Of a stretch of 64,000 bases of DNA, positions 26,317 to 35,515 are shown piece after piece (position 1 is the first letter of the stretch; the number at the start of each line of letters is the position of its first letter). The position numbers were made by a program, and so were the translations under genes. Origin of the DNA: Paludibacteraceae bacterium (GTDB lineage Bacteria; Bacteroidota; Bacteroidia; Bacteroidales; Paludibacteraceae). Below the pieces are notes generated by a model, which was given only the letters and a program-made list of their open reading frames with translations, did no database searches and was not told where the DNA came from. The DNA lies in NCBI GenBank assembly GCA_016283095.1, contig JAEEMG010000005.1:1-64000 (forward strand), written 5' to 3'.

Positions 26317-28047
26317 ATGAAGAAAATAATTCTTGCCACATTATCATTCTACTGTCTGCTGTCAATATCGTCGGCTAAACCAATACTCCAAGATCTGAAT
26401 TACACAGACGCTTTGGAAAGCATTGAAAACCCACATATCGGTTTTTACCGTCCAGTCAGCAAACATTTCACGGCGGAGGGAAACGCACCGTCGAACACAT
26501 GGGGAAACATCACCCATCTGAGAATGGATATTTCTGAATTTTCAAGCAATGCCGTCATCTCTATCGATAAGGAGACGGGAGACACACTATACGGAGTTTC
26601 AAAACCATTGACTCAGGATATGCTCGATGCTTTCGAGGGTATGCTCGACGATGTTCGCAAGAGAGGACATAGCGCTATCGTACGTTTTGCATACGATCCA
26701 TGGTATAACGGTACGAAAAACTGTGATCCTGACCAAAGTGTGATTCTTACTCATCTGAAGCAATTAGCGGAAGTCTATTCCCGCAACACAGATGTCATCA
26801 CCTACGTCGAGCTTGGAATGTATGGAAGCTGGGGCGAAATGCATTCAAGTGCAAATGGCTCAAACGCCAATATAGCGGAAGCGTTGCAGACATTGCTTGA
26901 AGCTACTCCTCCAGAGATAAAGATCGGCGTCCGTCGTCCGGATATCGTGGCTTATTGGCTTAAAATAACCGATGGGAACGACTATTCCGGATTTGATATT
27001 GATTCCGAGAAATTCCAACAGGCAGTGGCAGAGAAAAAAGACACCATCTATCGCGTCGGCATGTATAACGATGGATATTTAGGATCCGACAGTGATTTGG
27101 GAACAATCGGAATGGGAGCTTCAGGACATAAGTTGACGCGGGAAATGATGGTGAAATGGTTGGAAAAATACTCACAACACACTCCATATGGTGGAGAACT
27201 TGTGGCTAATAATAATGGTGAAAATCCGATAAATACGCCTGAGTATCTTTCTATCGAAGGATTCCGCACCCACACTTCTTATCTCAACTACGAATGGCAC
27301 CAACCAACAATTCTCGGATGGAAAGATATGATTTTCAATGGCAACGACGCGGAATATTCCGGCTGCGACGGCTATACCTACGTCGCCAACCACCTAGGCT
27401 ACAGGTTCATACTCCGCAAGTCTGTGCTTCCTGATTCAGTCGCTCAAAATGAGGAATTTCCAATCACCTTGAGAATAGTGAATATGGGATTTGCAAATCT
27501 GACGAAGAAAAAGAAAGTGTCTTTTATTCTGTCGGGAGAAAATCATAAGTATGAGATTTTTCCAAATGACGAGATTGATCCACGCAATTGGTTATCACGC
27601 ATATCTGACGAGACTACCACATCAATAACTCTTCCAAACGACGTAGAGATCGGCAAATATCAATTATATATGCGTATTTCAGAACTTGGAGATTTCACCA
27701 AAGACAACAATCGCTACTGCATACAATTTGGCAACCCATCGTCGCAATACAACTCCCTATTCGGAGCCAATTTAATCGGAGAATTGGAAGTGACACAAAA
27801 ATCTTCAGCAAAAAACATCAGCCATTCCACCGAACCTGTATGCTTTATCAATGGCGATGAACTACATGCTCCCGCTTGCGACGAATTGACAATCTATTCC
27901 GTCGACGGAAAAATCCTTATTTCCGAAAGAGACTTGACTGGATCAGACAACATAATCGATTTAGGCGGAATATCCGATAAAATCGTGATTATCAAGACAA
28001 AGAAAGAGAATATGCAAAGAAGTCACAAAATAATAAGGAGTCTATAA
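26317..28047 (+). CDS. DUF4874/DUF4832 secreted protein with T9SS-like tail
   Basis: 576 aa. The signal peptide MKKIILATLSFYCLLSISSA is followed by DUF4874 (IENPHIGFYRPVSKHF, LRMDISEFS, RKRGHSAIVRFAYDP; about 30-200) and DUF4832 (RTHTSYLNYEWHQ, NHLGYRFILRKS; about 250-490). The fold is TIM-barrel-like, resembling a glycoside hydrolase, with YVELGMYGSWGEMHS as the likely active-site region; enzymatic activity is inferred only. The last 70 residues or so (LTIYSVDGKILISERDL ... IVIIKTKKENMQRSHKIIRSL) look like a T9SS type-A sorting domain, so the protein is probably exported to the cell surface. Confidence 0.78.
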   Translation: MKKIILATLSFYCLLSISSAKPILQDLNYTDALESIENPHIGFYRPVSKHFTAEGNAPSNTWGNITHLRMDISEFSSNAVISIDKETGDTLYGVSKPLTQDMLDAFEGMLDDVRKRGHSAIVRFAYDPWYNGTKNCDPDQSVILTHLKQLAEVYSRNTDVITYVELGMYGSWGEMHSSANGSNANIAEALQTLLEATPPEIKIGVRRPDIVAYWLKITDGNDYSGFDIDSEKFQQAVAEKKDTIYRVGMYNDGYLGSDSDLGTIGMGASGHKLTREMMVKWLEKYSQHTPYGGELVANNNGENPINTPEYLSIEGFRTHTSYLNYEWHQPTILGWKDMIFNGNDAEYSGCDGYTYVANHLGYRFILRKSVLPDSVAQNEEFPITLRIVNMGFANLTKKKKVSFILSGENHKYEIFPNDEIDPRNWLSRISDETTTSITLPNDVEIGKYQLYMRISELGDFTKDNNRYCIQFGNPSSQYNSLFGANLIGELEVTQKSSAKNISHSTEPVCFINGDELHAPACDELTIYSVDGKILISERDLTGSDNIIDLGGISDKIVIIKTKKENMQRSHKIIRSL

Positions 28048-28113
28048 ACGTGTTTTTTAACGCTTGCTCTACGCACTCGCTTGGGTTAGTGTTGGTTAGG
28101 GACAATAATAAAC

Positions 28114-28118
28114 AGGAG
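28114..28118 (+). promoter_or_regulatory. Shine-Dalgarno-like AGGAG
   Basis: AGGAG sits 4 nt before ATG 28123. Such sites are unusual in this window, where most starts have none, so it hints at a foreign origin for this gene. Confidence 0.45.
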
Positions 28119-28122
28119 AGAT

Positions 28123-28662
28123 ATGACAAAAATTAAAACTAAAACAGCTTATGAAGCTATAAAGGAACGTATAAAAGAATTGAAATCCTTGGTAAATGAC
28201 GACACTCCAATCACACACAAGAATGCCATTGAATTAGATCTTCTAATATCTCTGGTGATAGAATATGAGAAAGATCATTTCTCAACAAAACACCAACACG
28301 AAAAAAAGACAAAACAACCGACAAAAAAGGAAGAGATAATACATACTTATATGCAACTGGGAGAACTTTGTCATTTGTTTTCTGTCGAATTAGACAATGT
28401 TATAAGTACTCCTGACGAAATAGAGGTAGCACAAATGTTTAGCAGTAGATTTGAAAGTTTTAGCGATCAGATAAAAAAGACTCAAGAAATTGATACGGAC
28501 AACATAAAATATATTCTTGATAGAATATCTTATACCTACGTCGAGATGTGGAAAGGTTATGATTTTCAATGCCGTCCATTCTATTGTGGATTCATAGAAA
28601 TGTGTTGTGATGAAATATCTAAAGTCGATAGTAAATTGAGAAAGCTGTTAGAAACTGCTTAA
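28123..28662 (+). CDS. HigA-antitoxin-like N-terminal domain protein without HTH
   Basis: 179 aa. Residues about 1-55 (TAYEAIKERIKELKSLVNDDTP ... NAIELDLLISLVIEYEKDHFS) match the N-terminal region of HigA-type antitoxins, which normally continues into an XRE helix-turn-helix. Here a Lys/Gln linker (KHQHEKKTKQPTKKEE) leads instead into about 100 residues of unrecognised helical sequence with a Cys-rich end (CRPFYCGFIEMCCDE). No HigB-like toxin is adjacent. It may be a repurposed or decayed antitoxin, or an independent regulator. It is the first gene of an accessory patch. Confidence 0.55.
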   Translation: MTKIKTKTAYEAIKERIKELKSLVNDDTPITHKNAIELDLLISLVIEYEKDHFSTKHQHEKKTKQPTKKEEIIHTYMQLGELCHLFSVELDNVISTPDEIEVAQMFSSRFESFSDQIKKTQEIDTDNIKYILDRISYTYVEMWKGYDFQCRPFYCGFIEMCCDEISKVDSKLRKLLETA

Positions 28663-28828
28663 ATTTTGGGGTAAAGTTTGAGGATTGTTAAGGGCGGAAC
28701 GCCCTAACCCATTCTCTTCCGCGAGCCCAAAGGGCGAGCTGTAAAAAAAACGTCAATTCCCTTAACAATACGAAACTTCTATAATCAAATTTTGAATTAA
28801 ATCTAAGCAGATTCTTATTATATTTAAT
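28663..28828. other. Short gene-free region with GC-rich hairpin
   Basis: AGGGCG-GAA-CGCCCT (28691-28705) forms a perfect 6-bp stem with 3-nt loop, followed by more GC-rich DNA (to about 28740) in an AT-rich setting. It resembles a REP-like palindrome; compare 48333-48351. Confidence 0.45.
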
Positions 28829-28836
28829 TAATTTTG
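28829..28836 (+). promoter_or_regulatory. -7 box of the antitoxin-PIN operon
   Basis: TAATTTTG, predicted start near 28843, about 30 nt before ATG 28873. Confidence 0.5.
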
Positions 28837-28872
28837 CGACAATGATTAAGCAAGTACTAAAAGCATCCTACT

Positions 28873-29169
28873 ATGAGCAATAAAAATAATGTAACAGGAA
28901 ATGAATCAATGATGGTAAAAGAACCACAATTCACCTATAACAATGTAGATACATCACCTGTATTTACAAAATATCAAATGCAGATATTAGAAAGTATCGC
29001 CAATGTGCAAGACGAAGAAGAAATGCAAGAAATTCGCAACCTGATTGCAGATTATTTTTCAAACAAAGCACTAGACGCAATGGATCGATTATGTAATGAA
29101 GGTACGCTATCTACACAGGATATTGAATCCTGGAATAAAGAACATTTGAGAACACCGTACAAATATTGA
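28873..29169 (+). CDS. Putative antitoxin of a PIN-domain toxin
   Basis: 98 aa. A mostly polar N-terminus is followed by helices (YQMQILESIANVQDEEEMQEIRNLIADYF, ALDAMDRLCNEGTLSTQDIESWNKEHLR). The C-terminal EGTLSTQDIESWNKEH resembles small Bacteroidota proteins encoded directly before PIN toxins. Its stop is 1 bp before the PIN start, so the two are coupled. No DNA-binding domain is recognisable; the antitoxin role is inferred from position and size. Confidence 0.65.
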   Translation: MSNKNNVTGNESMMVKEPQFTYNNVDTSPVFTKYQMQILESIANVQDEEEMQEIRNLIADYFSNKALDAMDRLCNEGTLSTQDIESWNKEHLRTPYKY

Positions 29170-29170
29170 G

Positions 29171-29587
29171 ATGGAGAATGTCGTATTGGATACCAATTGT
29201 TTAGTATCTTCATTAAAGAGATCTAGCATTTATTTCCCTATTTGGAGAGATTTTATATTAGGAAAATACTGTTTATGTTTCACTGATGACATATTGCATG
29301 AATATCAAGAAATTATCGAAAAACTTACAGGTTCGCCAATGATTGCTCGCAATGTCATTGCCGCCATACTAAACAGAAATAATATTCTTCATGTCGAAGT
29401 ATTTTATCATTTCGAACTTATCACTGCAGATAAAGATGACAATAAATTTGTTGATTGTGCTATAAAAGCAGATGCAAAATTCATTGTATCAAACGACAAA
29501 CATTTTGACGTACTCAAAACTATTCCTTTTCCTCGTGTCGAAGTCATTGATATAGATAAATTTCTTGAAGAATTAAAGAGATATTAG
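29171..29587 (+). CDS. PIN-domain toxin (VapC-like RNase)
   Basis: 138 aa. Acidic active-site residues are in place: D7 (VVLDTNCLVS), E44 (DDILHEYQEI), D90/D95 (DKDDNKFVDCAI) and D109 (FIVSNDKHF). This pattern is that of the 'putative toxin-antitoxin system, PIN family' group (TIGR00305-like). It is a predicted Mg-dependent endoribonuclease neutralised by the protein encoded just upstream. A complete catalytic set suggests the toxin is intact. Confidence 0.85.
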   Translation: MENVVLDTNCLVSSLKRSSIYFPIWRDFILGKYCLCFTDDILHEYQEIIEKLTGSPMIARNVIAAILNRNNILHVEVFYHFELITADKDDNKFVDCAIKADAKFIVSNDKHFDVLKTIPFPRVEVIDIDKFLEELKRY

Positions 29588-29605
29588 GAATAACATACAT
29601 CGCTT

Positions 29606-30103
29606 ATGGAATACATAATAATCATAATAGTCGCCATTATTATCTTTTTATTTATCAAACTCTTTACCAAACGTAAACTGACATTTACGGTTTTGGCTAT
29701 ATCATTTTTACTTTCATTTTTTCCATGTTTGGGAGTAATTGAGCTTGGCGATGGTCCAGGTGATGGATTTATACTTTTAATTATATATATGTTTGTTATC
29801 ATTCCTTGGCTGACAATGTTGATGATGACAATCATATCGAATTCCCACACATTTTATGTATTAAGTATCGGTTTCTTCGTAAACATGGCTATTGTATTCG
29901 GCATTATTTGTTTAGAGACGAGGTTAAAATCTCCCACCACCGCTCCACTCATATTTATAGCGAACACCGCATTTTTTATTCTCTGTGCATACATTATAGA
30001 GAAAGCCCAAACTACGCCAATGAAGATTGCGGCAGTTGCTTTGACGCTGGCATCCCTAATTGTGCCATACGGTTTTATTGGGCTATATATTAAGTGTATA
30101 TAA
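29606..30103 (+). CDS. Small multi-pass membrane protein, tandem paralogue 1
   Basis: 165 aa with about five hydrophobic helices (2-18, 27-45, 52-78, 85-104, 112-130) and a last one near the C-terminus. Unrecognised. It shares FTKRKL near the N-terminus and IIEKAQTTPMKI with the next gene (FTKRKL, LIEKAKSMPMKI), so the two are tandem duplicates. It starts 18 bp after the PIN gene and may be co-transcribed with the toxin-antitoxin pair. Confidence 0.65.
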   Translation: MEYIIIIIVAIIIFLFIKLFTKRKLTFTVLAISFLLSFFPCLGVIELGDGPGDGFILLIIYMFVIIPWLTMLMMTIISNSHTFYVLSIGFFVNMAIVFGIICLETRLKSPTTAPLIFIANTAFFILCAYIIEKAQTTPMKIAAVALTLASLIVPYGFIGLYIKCI

Positions 30104-30115
30104 CAGACGTTGCCT

Positions 30116-30610
30116 ATGGAAATTATATTCTTACTGGTATTTATAGCTTTTTTAATTTCCGCAATTGTCACAAACCAGAATTTCACAAAGCGGAAACTAG
30201 CATTTATCGGTTTGTCCACATCTTTCGCATTAACCATAATACCATGCATTGTCTCTGGAATTTCAGCGAAATATCCATCAGACGGAGATAGTCTAGGAGG
30301 TGGCTTTTTAATGCTCTTTGCACTTTTTATGGCCATATTGTTATGGTTGACATTGGTTGTCATTGTACTGAAATGTCATTACCGAATATTATGTTACGCA
30401 TTCGCCATCATAATGTCCGCCTGTTTTGCATTCAATTATTTTTCAGTCGGATTCTACGACAATATTCTGTTGTTGTTAACGGCTAACGCAGTATACCATA
30501 TCATCAGTGCTATACTTATTGAGAAAGCCAAATCTATGCCTATGAAAATCATCGCCGTCATATCTGCTATTTTGGTTCCTATCTTTATAGCTATCTGGTT
30601 TTTAAGATGA
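30116..30610 (+). CDS. Small multi-pass membrane protein, tandem paralogue 2
   Basis: 164 aa from ATG 30116; the longest frame begins at a TTG (30110), which I reject. About five transmembrane helices. Related to the preceding gene through FTKRKLAF and ILIEKAKSMPMKIIAV and overall hydropathy, but well diverged. It ends 44 bp before a strong bidirectional terminator. Function unknown. Confidence 0.65.
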   Translation: MEIIFLLVFIAFLISAIVTNQNFTKRKLAFIGLSTSFALTIIPCIVSGISAKYPSDGDSLGGGFLMLFALFMAILLWLTLVVIVLKCHYRILCYAFAIIMSACFAFNYFSVGFYDNILLLLTANAVYHIISAILIEKAKSMPMKIIAVISAILVPIFIAIWFLR

Positions 30611-30653
30611 ATATTTTATGAAAATCAGGCCACGGTTGATATCCATAAAAACA

Positions 30654-30683
30654 AAAAAGCAATGACTTGCGTCATTGCTTTTT
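30654..30683. terminator. Bidirectional terminator between convergent genes
   Basis: A 13-bp perfect stem (30654-30666 with 30671-30683, core GCAATGAC/GTCATTGC) has A/T tails on both sides. It serves the membrane-protein genes (plus) and the pyrKD operon (minus). Confidence 0.9.
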
Positions 30684-30706
30684 ATAAAATATATCACTCG
30701 ATATTT

Positions 30707-31246
30707 TTATTGTCTCTTTGCGACTGATACCCAATCGTTTATCTCATGTGCGAAATTCTCAAACGATGGTTTTATCATGAAACTCTTATTAGATGCAAAA
30801 TTACTGATCGCTGCAAACAACGCATCTTTGTTCTTGCCATCATAATACTTCGCCAAATCAACATCAAGTTTTGCTATCATCAGACTGTCGGATACAGAAA
30901 GGATATTAAGCGGCTGGGAAATCTTCAACTGTGGAAATTCAAATTCTGCATCAACTGTCTTCAAACCATCCAGTTTCAAGTTTGACGCTATCTGAATCTC
31001 ACAACTTAGTTTCAAATCTCCGTTTTGCAAACGATTGGTAATAATCGCTTTCTGAGCATCAGTAAATGAGAATCTATCGCTCTCAATGTTCATAAGACGA
31101 ACATCACATATAGAATTCAAATACCAATTTCTCTCTTGTATCTCTTCAATCGGATCCTCCACATTGTTGGAAAACAACTCTCCTGCGAAAAGGACTGTGA
31201 TCACAAGAGCCAACAGAATAGAAATAGTAAAACTTATCTTTCTCAT
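30707..31246 (-). CDS. Hypothetical membrane-anchored/exported protein, 179 aa
   Basis: An N-terminal hydrophobic segment (residues about 5-25, FTISILLALVITVLFAGELF) acts as signal peptide or anchor. The rest is a soluble domain (CDVRLMNIESDRFSFTDAQKAIITNRLQNGDLKLSCEIQIASNLK ...) that I do not recognise. It follows pyrD by 3 bp and ends the pyrK-pyrD operon, but nothing in its sequence suggests a role in pyrimidine synthesis. Confidence 0.68.
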   Translation of the reverse strand: MRKISFTISILLALVITVLFAGELFSNNVEDPIEEIQERNWYLNSICDVRLMNIESDRFSFTDAQKAIITNRLQNGDLKLSCEIQIASNLKLDGLKTVDAEFEFPQLKISQPLNILSVSDSLMIAKLDVDLAKYYDGKNKDALFAAISNFASNKSFMIKPSFENFAHEINDWVSVAKRQ

Positions 31247-31249
31247 AGT

Positions 31250-32161
31250 TTAAACCTCCAATTGACCGATAATATCGGTGATTGACGAATAATTATGTCT
31301 GTCCAAATATTCATTTATTCCGTCCACAACCTTGACAGTTGTCTCTGGATCGATGAAGTTTGCTGTTCCGATCTCGATTGCTGTCGCTCCTGCCAAGAAG
31401 AACTCAATTGCGTCTGTAGCGTTCATGATTCCGCCCAAACCTACCACTGGTATCTTCACTGCCTTTGCCACCTGCCATACGCAACGCAATGCCACAGGCT
31501 TGACACATGGGCCGCTCAATCCTCCCGTCACCATGCTAAGCAATGGTTTTCTACGCTCCGCATCAATAGCCATTCCCATCAACGTGTTGATAAGGGAGAC
31601 GGAATCTGCTCCAGCAGCCTCAGCAGCTAAAGCGATATCTGTTATAGATGTCACATTAGGTGAAAGTTTCACAATCAGAGTCTTGCCATAGGCTTTTCTC
31701 ACAGCAGAAACAACCTGTTCCACTCCCTGAGTGGTGGTTCCGAATGCCATACCTCCCTGCTTCACATTAGGGCATGAGATATTCAACTCTATAGCCTGCA
31801 CCTTGTCCATTGTACCGATGATTTCAGCAGCTTCCGCATAATCCTCAACCGTACTTCCTGACAAGTTTACAATAAGGCATGAATCTATATCCTTGATATT
31901 AGGATAGATATGATCCTTCAAATAATGGACTCCCTTATTCTGCAAACCGACACAGTTCAACATACCTGAAGGAGTCTCAGCCATACGTGGGTATGGATTA
32001 CCCTCACGTGGATTCAACGTTGTGCCCTTTATAATGTAGCCGCCAAGACGCGACAAATCTATAAATTCTGAAAATTCAGTGCCATAACCAAATGTTCCAG
32101 ATGCAGTCAACACCGGATTCTTTAGTGTAAGGCCTCCTATTTTAGTTTCTAATTTTGCCAT
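31250..32161 (-). CDS. pyrD: Dihydroorotate dehydrogenase, class 1B catalytic subunit
   Basis: 303 aa, FMN enzyme oxidising dihydroorotate to orotate in de novo pyrimidine synthesis. The N-terminus [18 protein letters not shown] is typical. [11 protein letters not shown] carries the class-1 catalytic Cys (about residue 130), and [20 protein letters not shown] and AIEIGTANF bind FMN phosphate. Class 1B is indicated by the PyrK subunit encoded just upstream with a 13-bp overlap. NAD+ is therefore the expected acceptor. Confidence 0.96.
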   Translation of the reverse strand: MAKLETKIGGLTLKNPVLTASGTFGYGTEFSEFIDLSRLGGYIIKGTTLNPREGNPYPRMAETPSGMLNCVGLQNKGVHYLKDHIYPNIKDIDSCLIVNLSGSTVEDYAEAAEIIGTMDKVQAIELNISCPNVKQGGMAFGTTTQGVEQVVSAVRKAYGKTLIVKLSPNVTSITDIALAAEAAGADSVSLINTLMGMAIDAERRKPLLSMVTGGLSGPCVKPVALRCVWQVAKAVKIPVVGLGGIMNATDAIEFFLAGATAIEIGTANFIDPETTVKVVDGINEYLDRHNYSSITDIIGQLEV

Positions 32162-32928
32162 GGTAGTTCGTTGATATTAAATACTGGTCCTTCTGAACAG
32201 ACACATCTGTTATGACCTTTATTATCCTCAGTAACACAACACAAGCAAGCTCCGAGTCCGCAAGCCATCTTATTCTCAAGAGAGACGTAGCACTCGATAT
32301 TCTTAGCGTATGCATACTTGGCCACAGCCTTCATCATCGGAGTCGGACCACATACAAAGATCTCGTCAAACTGCTCTTTCTCCAAGATTGAATGGTTTGT
32401 GACAAAACCCTTCTCTCCCACACTACCGTCTTCTGTAGTGAGATATAGATTTCCGAACTTCTTGAAATCATCCTCAAGCATCACACCGCCAGCGTTGCGG
32501 GCTCCAAGAAGGAACGACACCTGATGACCTGCCGCCTTCAGTCTGTCGCCAAGATATAGAAGCGGAGCTATTCCAACACCACCTCCTACCAACAGGCACT
32601 TGGCTCCTGCCTTTGTCGGCATTGGGAATCCATTTCCAAGCGGAAGCAACACACTTACTTCGTCGCCAACTGAAAGAGTAGCCATCTTACGAGTACCGTC
32701 GCCAACAAGAGCGACAAGCAAATCAAGACGCTGCTTCGCATAATCCACGAAGTGAACAGAAATAGGGCGACGCAAAAACACAGTCGGAGCATTGTCTACC
32801 TTAACCTCGACAAACTGTCCTGCCTTTATCTCTGGCATATCACCATTGGGAGCAACCAAACGCAATAGGATGTGCTGCTCTGTGATCTTCCTTAAATTCT
32901 CAACCTTGAGATTTAACTGCTTTTTCAT
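32149..32928 (-). CDS. pyrK: Dihydroorotate dehydrogenase electron-transfer subunit
   Basis: About 259 aa from ATG 32928; the frame opens at 32958 with a hydrophobic MLLLPKIFLV unlike the family. It has a ferredoxin-reductase-type FAD domain ([11 protein letters not shown]) and an NAD-binding half ([24 protein letters not shown]). A C-terminal 2Fe-2S site is formed by the Cys in [23 protein letters not shown]. It passes electrons from PyrD to NAD+. The pyrD start lies inside its 3' end, so the pair is translationally coupled. Confidence 0.95.
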   Translation of the reverse strand: MKKQLNLKVENLRKITEQHILLRLVAPNGDMPEIKAGQFVEVKVDNAPTVFLRRPISVHFVDYAKQRLDLLVALVGDGTRKMATLSVGDEVSVLLPLGNGFPMPTKAGAKCLLVGGGVGIAPLLYLGDRLKAAGHQVSFLLGARNAGGVMLEDDFKKFGNLYLTTEDGSVGEKGFVTNHSILEKEQFDEIFVCGPTPMMKAVAKYAYAKNIECYVSLENKMACGLGACLCCVTEDNKGHNRCVCSEGPVFNINELPWQN

Positions 32929-33040
32929 TACAAGAAAAATTTTGGGCAAAAGTAACAAAATAACAACAGAATCGGAATTGTTATTGAAAATTTAATTCTT
33001 TCTACCCATATAAACTGGGTCAGAGCACCAATTTATACAC

Positions 33041-33069
33041 AAAAAGGAGATACTCACGTACCTCCTTTT
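33041..33069 (-). terminator. Terminator of the GH5 gene
   Basis: Minus strand: 8-bp stem AAAAGGAG/CTCCTTTT (33069-33062 with 33049-33042) running into a U-rich tail, 18 bp past the GH5 stop. It also has a usable U run on the plus strand. Confidence 0.65.
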
Positions 33070-33086
33070 CAAAACACATAAATAAT

Positions 33087-34982
33087 TTATTTATATACTC
33101 TAAACTCTTTCGAAACCACAACGTCGCCATTCGTGTAGACGGTGCGAACCATATTCACTCCTTCAAATGGCTGACTTCCAACCATTCCCGTTGGCGACAC
33201 ATACTCAATACTCAAAACGTCTCTATCCTTTTCAATATCCACGTTTCCTGTTGGATCTTTCACTAACTCAATAGACCTGATCTGCACGCCATCACCGCCT
33301 CCGTATGTCCAGAAACCTGCGATATAAATGTGTGACGGGTCTAACAATTCTCCACTATCACCCTTGAACGAATTCTTCAGGTTTATCTCTCCGACAGTCT
33401 CATTTGCATCAAAATCGAAAGCGTATGGAGTTGACCAATAATCATTTTTATCAAACAGACGAAATGATGCAGACCTGTCGCATGGCTTCTCCAATGTGAC
33501 AACCAACTTATCATATCCGCTCAAATCAATCGGCTGGTCGTACGTCCATCCTCCAAATCCATACTGACCTGTGATCAATGTCTTTGTCTTATAGTTGTAC
33601 GTACCTGTCTCAAATATACTCGGATTAAAGCATCCTCTCGTCAACGGGAAGAATCCCTGACAATCGATAGGCTCCAAATCTCCTTCACAAAACTGCGGAT
33701 AATTCACCTTGGCATACTCTTTATACCAGTCCCAACATGCTTTTCCACACGCGTCTTCCGCTCCCTCTTTGCCATAGAAAGCATAACGGATCTCGCCTGT
33801 CTCCAAATAGTGGGCCATATCCACATAATCATCCGTTCCAGTCAGAGTGAGAGACAGATTATACTTATCCATCACCGCTTTGAAACGTACTCCCCACTTG
33901 CTTGTCGAACCAGTCGCCCAAGTTCCAAGGTTTTCCGACTTCAATGATCCATCGAAATTTGTGCCGACGACGTGTCCAGGACTCCAGTCACACTCAGTGA
34001 CCACAACCGGATTTGTCTCCACAACAGGAACCTGCTTCTTGAACTGGTCGATAAATCCCTGCGTCGAACCATAATCATCGGCATTTCCATACCAGCCAGT
34101 GTAGACGTGGCAAGCGTAGCCAAGATTATTCAGAGGATCCACCAACGGATAATCCTTGTAACCGCCATACTGCGACTGATAGCCTGTTCCAGCACCCCAC
34201 ACAATACCTTTGAATCCATTTCTGCGGATTATATCAAGCACAGGCTGGAAGAAATCTCTTGGCGCCCATGGAGCATTGCCAGTCTCAGTTCCATTTTTGT
34301 CGTACAGACGGACAGGCTCGTTGGCAAGTTCAAGAGAGATGACTCCCTCATATTTTTTTATCGAATCGTTAGACGATACGATATCCCATACAGTCTTCAG
34401 ATACTCATTGTAAGCATCCCCCACCTTTATCTCCTCTGGGCAGACTCCAGGCGGACGCATAATCACATACATTCCGTGCTTTATGGCCTCCTTAGCCAAA
34501 GGAAAGTAAAGATTGTCGAGGAAATATCTCAAACGATCAGCAGAAAACTGACTAATATTATGTTCACCTCCATTGCCAATACATTCCTTATTCGGGTCGT
34601 TTGTCCAGCATGGATCCATATGCAGACGGAAGACGTTGCAATAGACACCTTTATCCTGTGATCCTAGGACAGTGAAAATCTTCTTGAAGTATTCTGTCAC
34701 GTTAGGAATCGCCGTAGGTGCATCATAACCCTTTCCCCAATCAAAATTCCAGCGGCTGAAGTTACCGTTGAAATATCCGTTGGGAGTATCCATCACACCA
34801 TGCAGCACCACCTGGTTGCCACACTCATCCATAAGTTTATTCCCCTCCACATGGATTGGAGGAGTCTGGCCGAAACCTTCTGTACGGCCATTCAAACATG
34901 TCGTCTGAGCAAAAGCAGTGGCAAAAGAGCCAACTGCAAAAGCGGACAACAGATATGTTCTAAAGTTGTAAGAATGTTTCAT
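33087..34982 (-). CDS. Secreted GH5 glycoside hydrolase (endoglucanase-type)
   Basis: 631 aa. The signal peptide (about 1-25) ends AVGSFATAFA. The GH5 barrel spans about 40-420: NVFRLHMDP, MYVIMRPPG, acid/base E222 in ISLELANEP, and nucleophile E330 in PVVVTECDWSPG. A C-terminal beta-sandwich (about 455-585, CFNPSIFETGTYNYKTKT ... YIAGFWTYGGG) looks like a carbohydrate-binding module. The end (EYVSPTGMVGSQPF ... RTVYTNGDVVVSKEFRVYK) is a short Bacteroidales surface/T9SS-like tail. The likely substrate is a beta-1,4-glucan or related glucan; exact specificity is not readable. No SusC/D pair is nearby. Confidence 0.9.
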   Translation of the reverse strand: MKHSYNFRTYLLSAFAVGSFATAFAQTTCLNGRTEGFGQTPPIHVEGNKLMDECGNQVVLHGVMDTPNGYFNGNFSRWNFDWGKGYDAPTAIPNVTEYFKKIFTVLGSQDKGVYCNVFRLHMDPCWTNDPNKECIGNGGEHNISQFSADRLRYFLDNLYFPLAKEAIKHGMYVIMRPPGVCPEEIKVGDAYNEYLKTVWDIVSSNDSIKKYEGVISLELANEPVRLYDKNGTETGNAPWAPRDFFQPVLDIIRRNGFKGIVWGAGTGYQSQYGGYKDYPLVDPLNNLGYACHVYTGWYGNADDYGSTQGFIDQFKKQVPVVETNPVVVTECDWSPGHVVGTNFDGSLKSENLGTWATGSTSKWGVRFKAVMDKYNLSLTLTGTDDYVDMAHYLETGEIRYAFYGKEGAEDACGKACWDWYKEYAKVNYPQFCEGDLEPIDCQGFFPLTRGCFNPSIFETGTYNYKTKTLITGQYGFGGWTYDQPIDLSGYDKLVVTLEKPCDRSASFRLFDKNDYWSTPYAFDFDANETVGEINLKNSFKGDSGELLDPSHIYIAGFWTYGGGDGVQIRSIELVKDPTGNVDIEKDRDVLSIEYVSPTGMVGSQPFEGVNMVRTVYTNGDVVVSKEFRVYK

Positions 34983-35279
34983 GATAATGAGCTTTAATTG
35001 TTATACTATAGTTCCTTCCTAATACTAAATCTGAACGACAAATTAACAAATAAAAGGACATTTCACACTAACATAAAAGACAAATCGCTTAACAAAAAGC
35101 CCAAAAACACCTTTTGTAACGCATAAATGTTACAATTGACTATTGTCTGAATATTTTTTTCGAATTGGAAGAATTAGTAAAAATGAAAAATAACACCTCA
35201 AAACACAGCGAGTTCAGGAATATGAAAAAACACAAAATTTAATTATTAGATTTCTTCAAATCATTTTGCAAAAAAACAC
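34983..35279. other. Gene-free divergent region between GH5 and the GNAT pair
   Basis: AT-rich. The perfect inverted repeat TTGTAAC/GTTACAA (35114-35135, 8-nt spacer) could be an operator for either gene. No TAnnTTTG box faces the GH5 gene. Otherwise nothing is seen. Confidence 0.4.
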
Positions 35280-35287
35280 TATCTTTG
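35280..35287 (+). promoter_or_regulatory. -7 box of the small gene-GNAT operon
   Basis: TATCTTTG, 30 bp before ATG 35318. Confidence 0.5.
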
Positions 35288-35317
35288 TCAAGAAAATAAA
35301 AAACAGTCAAAAAGATT

Positions 35318-35515
35318 ATGGCAATACCAGTAACAAACATACCTGTTTTAACAGGAGAAGTAGCAGAACAATTCATAGAGCAATGCGAATACAATGCTCA
35401 ACATCTCGCAGGGTCTGAATGGAGTCAAGAAAAAGAAGACAAATTCAATGATTGGGAAGAGAAAAACCGAATTTGGGTTGAAGAATATCTAAAGAAATTG
35501 GAACAAAATCTATGA
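35318..35515 (+). CDS. Small helical protein, putative partner of the GNAT enzyme (67 aa)
   Basis: 65-residue acidic, mainly helical protein (EVAEQFIEQCEYNAQHLAGSEWSQEKEDKFNDWEEKNRIWVEEYLKKLEQ). Its stop overlaps the GNAT start by 4 bp (35512-35515). Small gene plus GNAT toxin is the layout of TacAT/AtaRT-type toxin-antitoxin modules, but this protein lacks the ribbon-helix-helix domain of known DUF1778 antitoxins. The antitoxin function is therefore speculative. Confidence 0.65.
   Translation: MAIPVTNIPVLTGEVAEQFIEQCEYNAQHLAGSEWSQEKEDKFNDWEEKNRIWVEEYLKKLEQNL

Noticed and set aside
30110-30115. TTG start for the second tandem membrane protein
   Set aside because: An ATG two codons downstream (30116) gives a normal N-terminus aligned with its paralogue.
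33087-34982. A polysaccharide utilisation locus around GH5
   Set aside because: No SusC/SusD-like, hybrid two-component or ECF regulator genes occur anywhere in the window.
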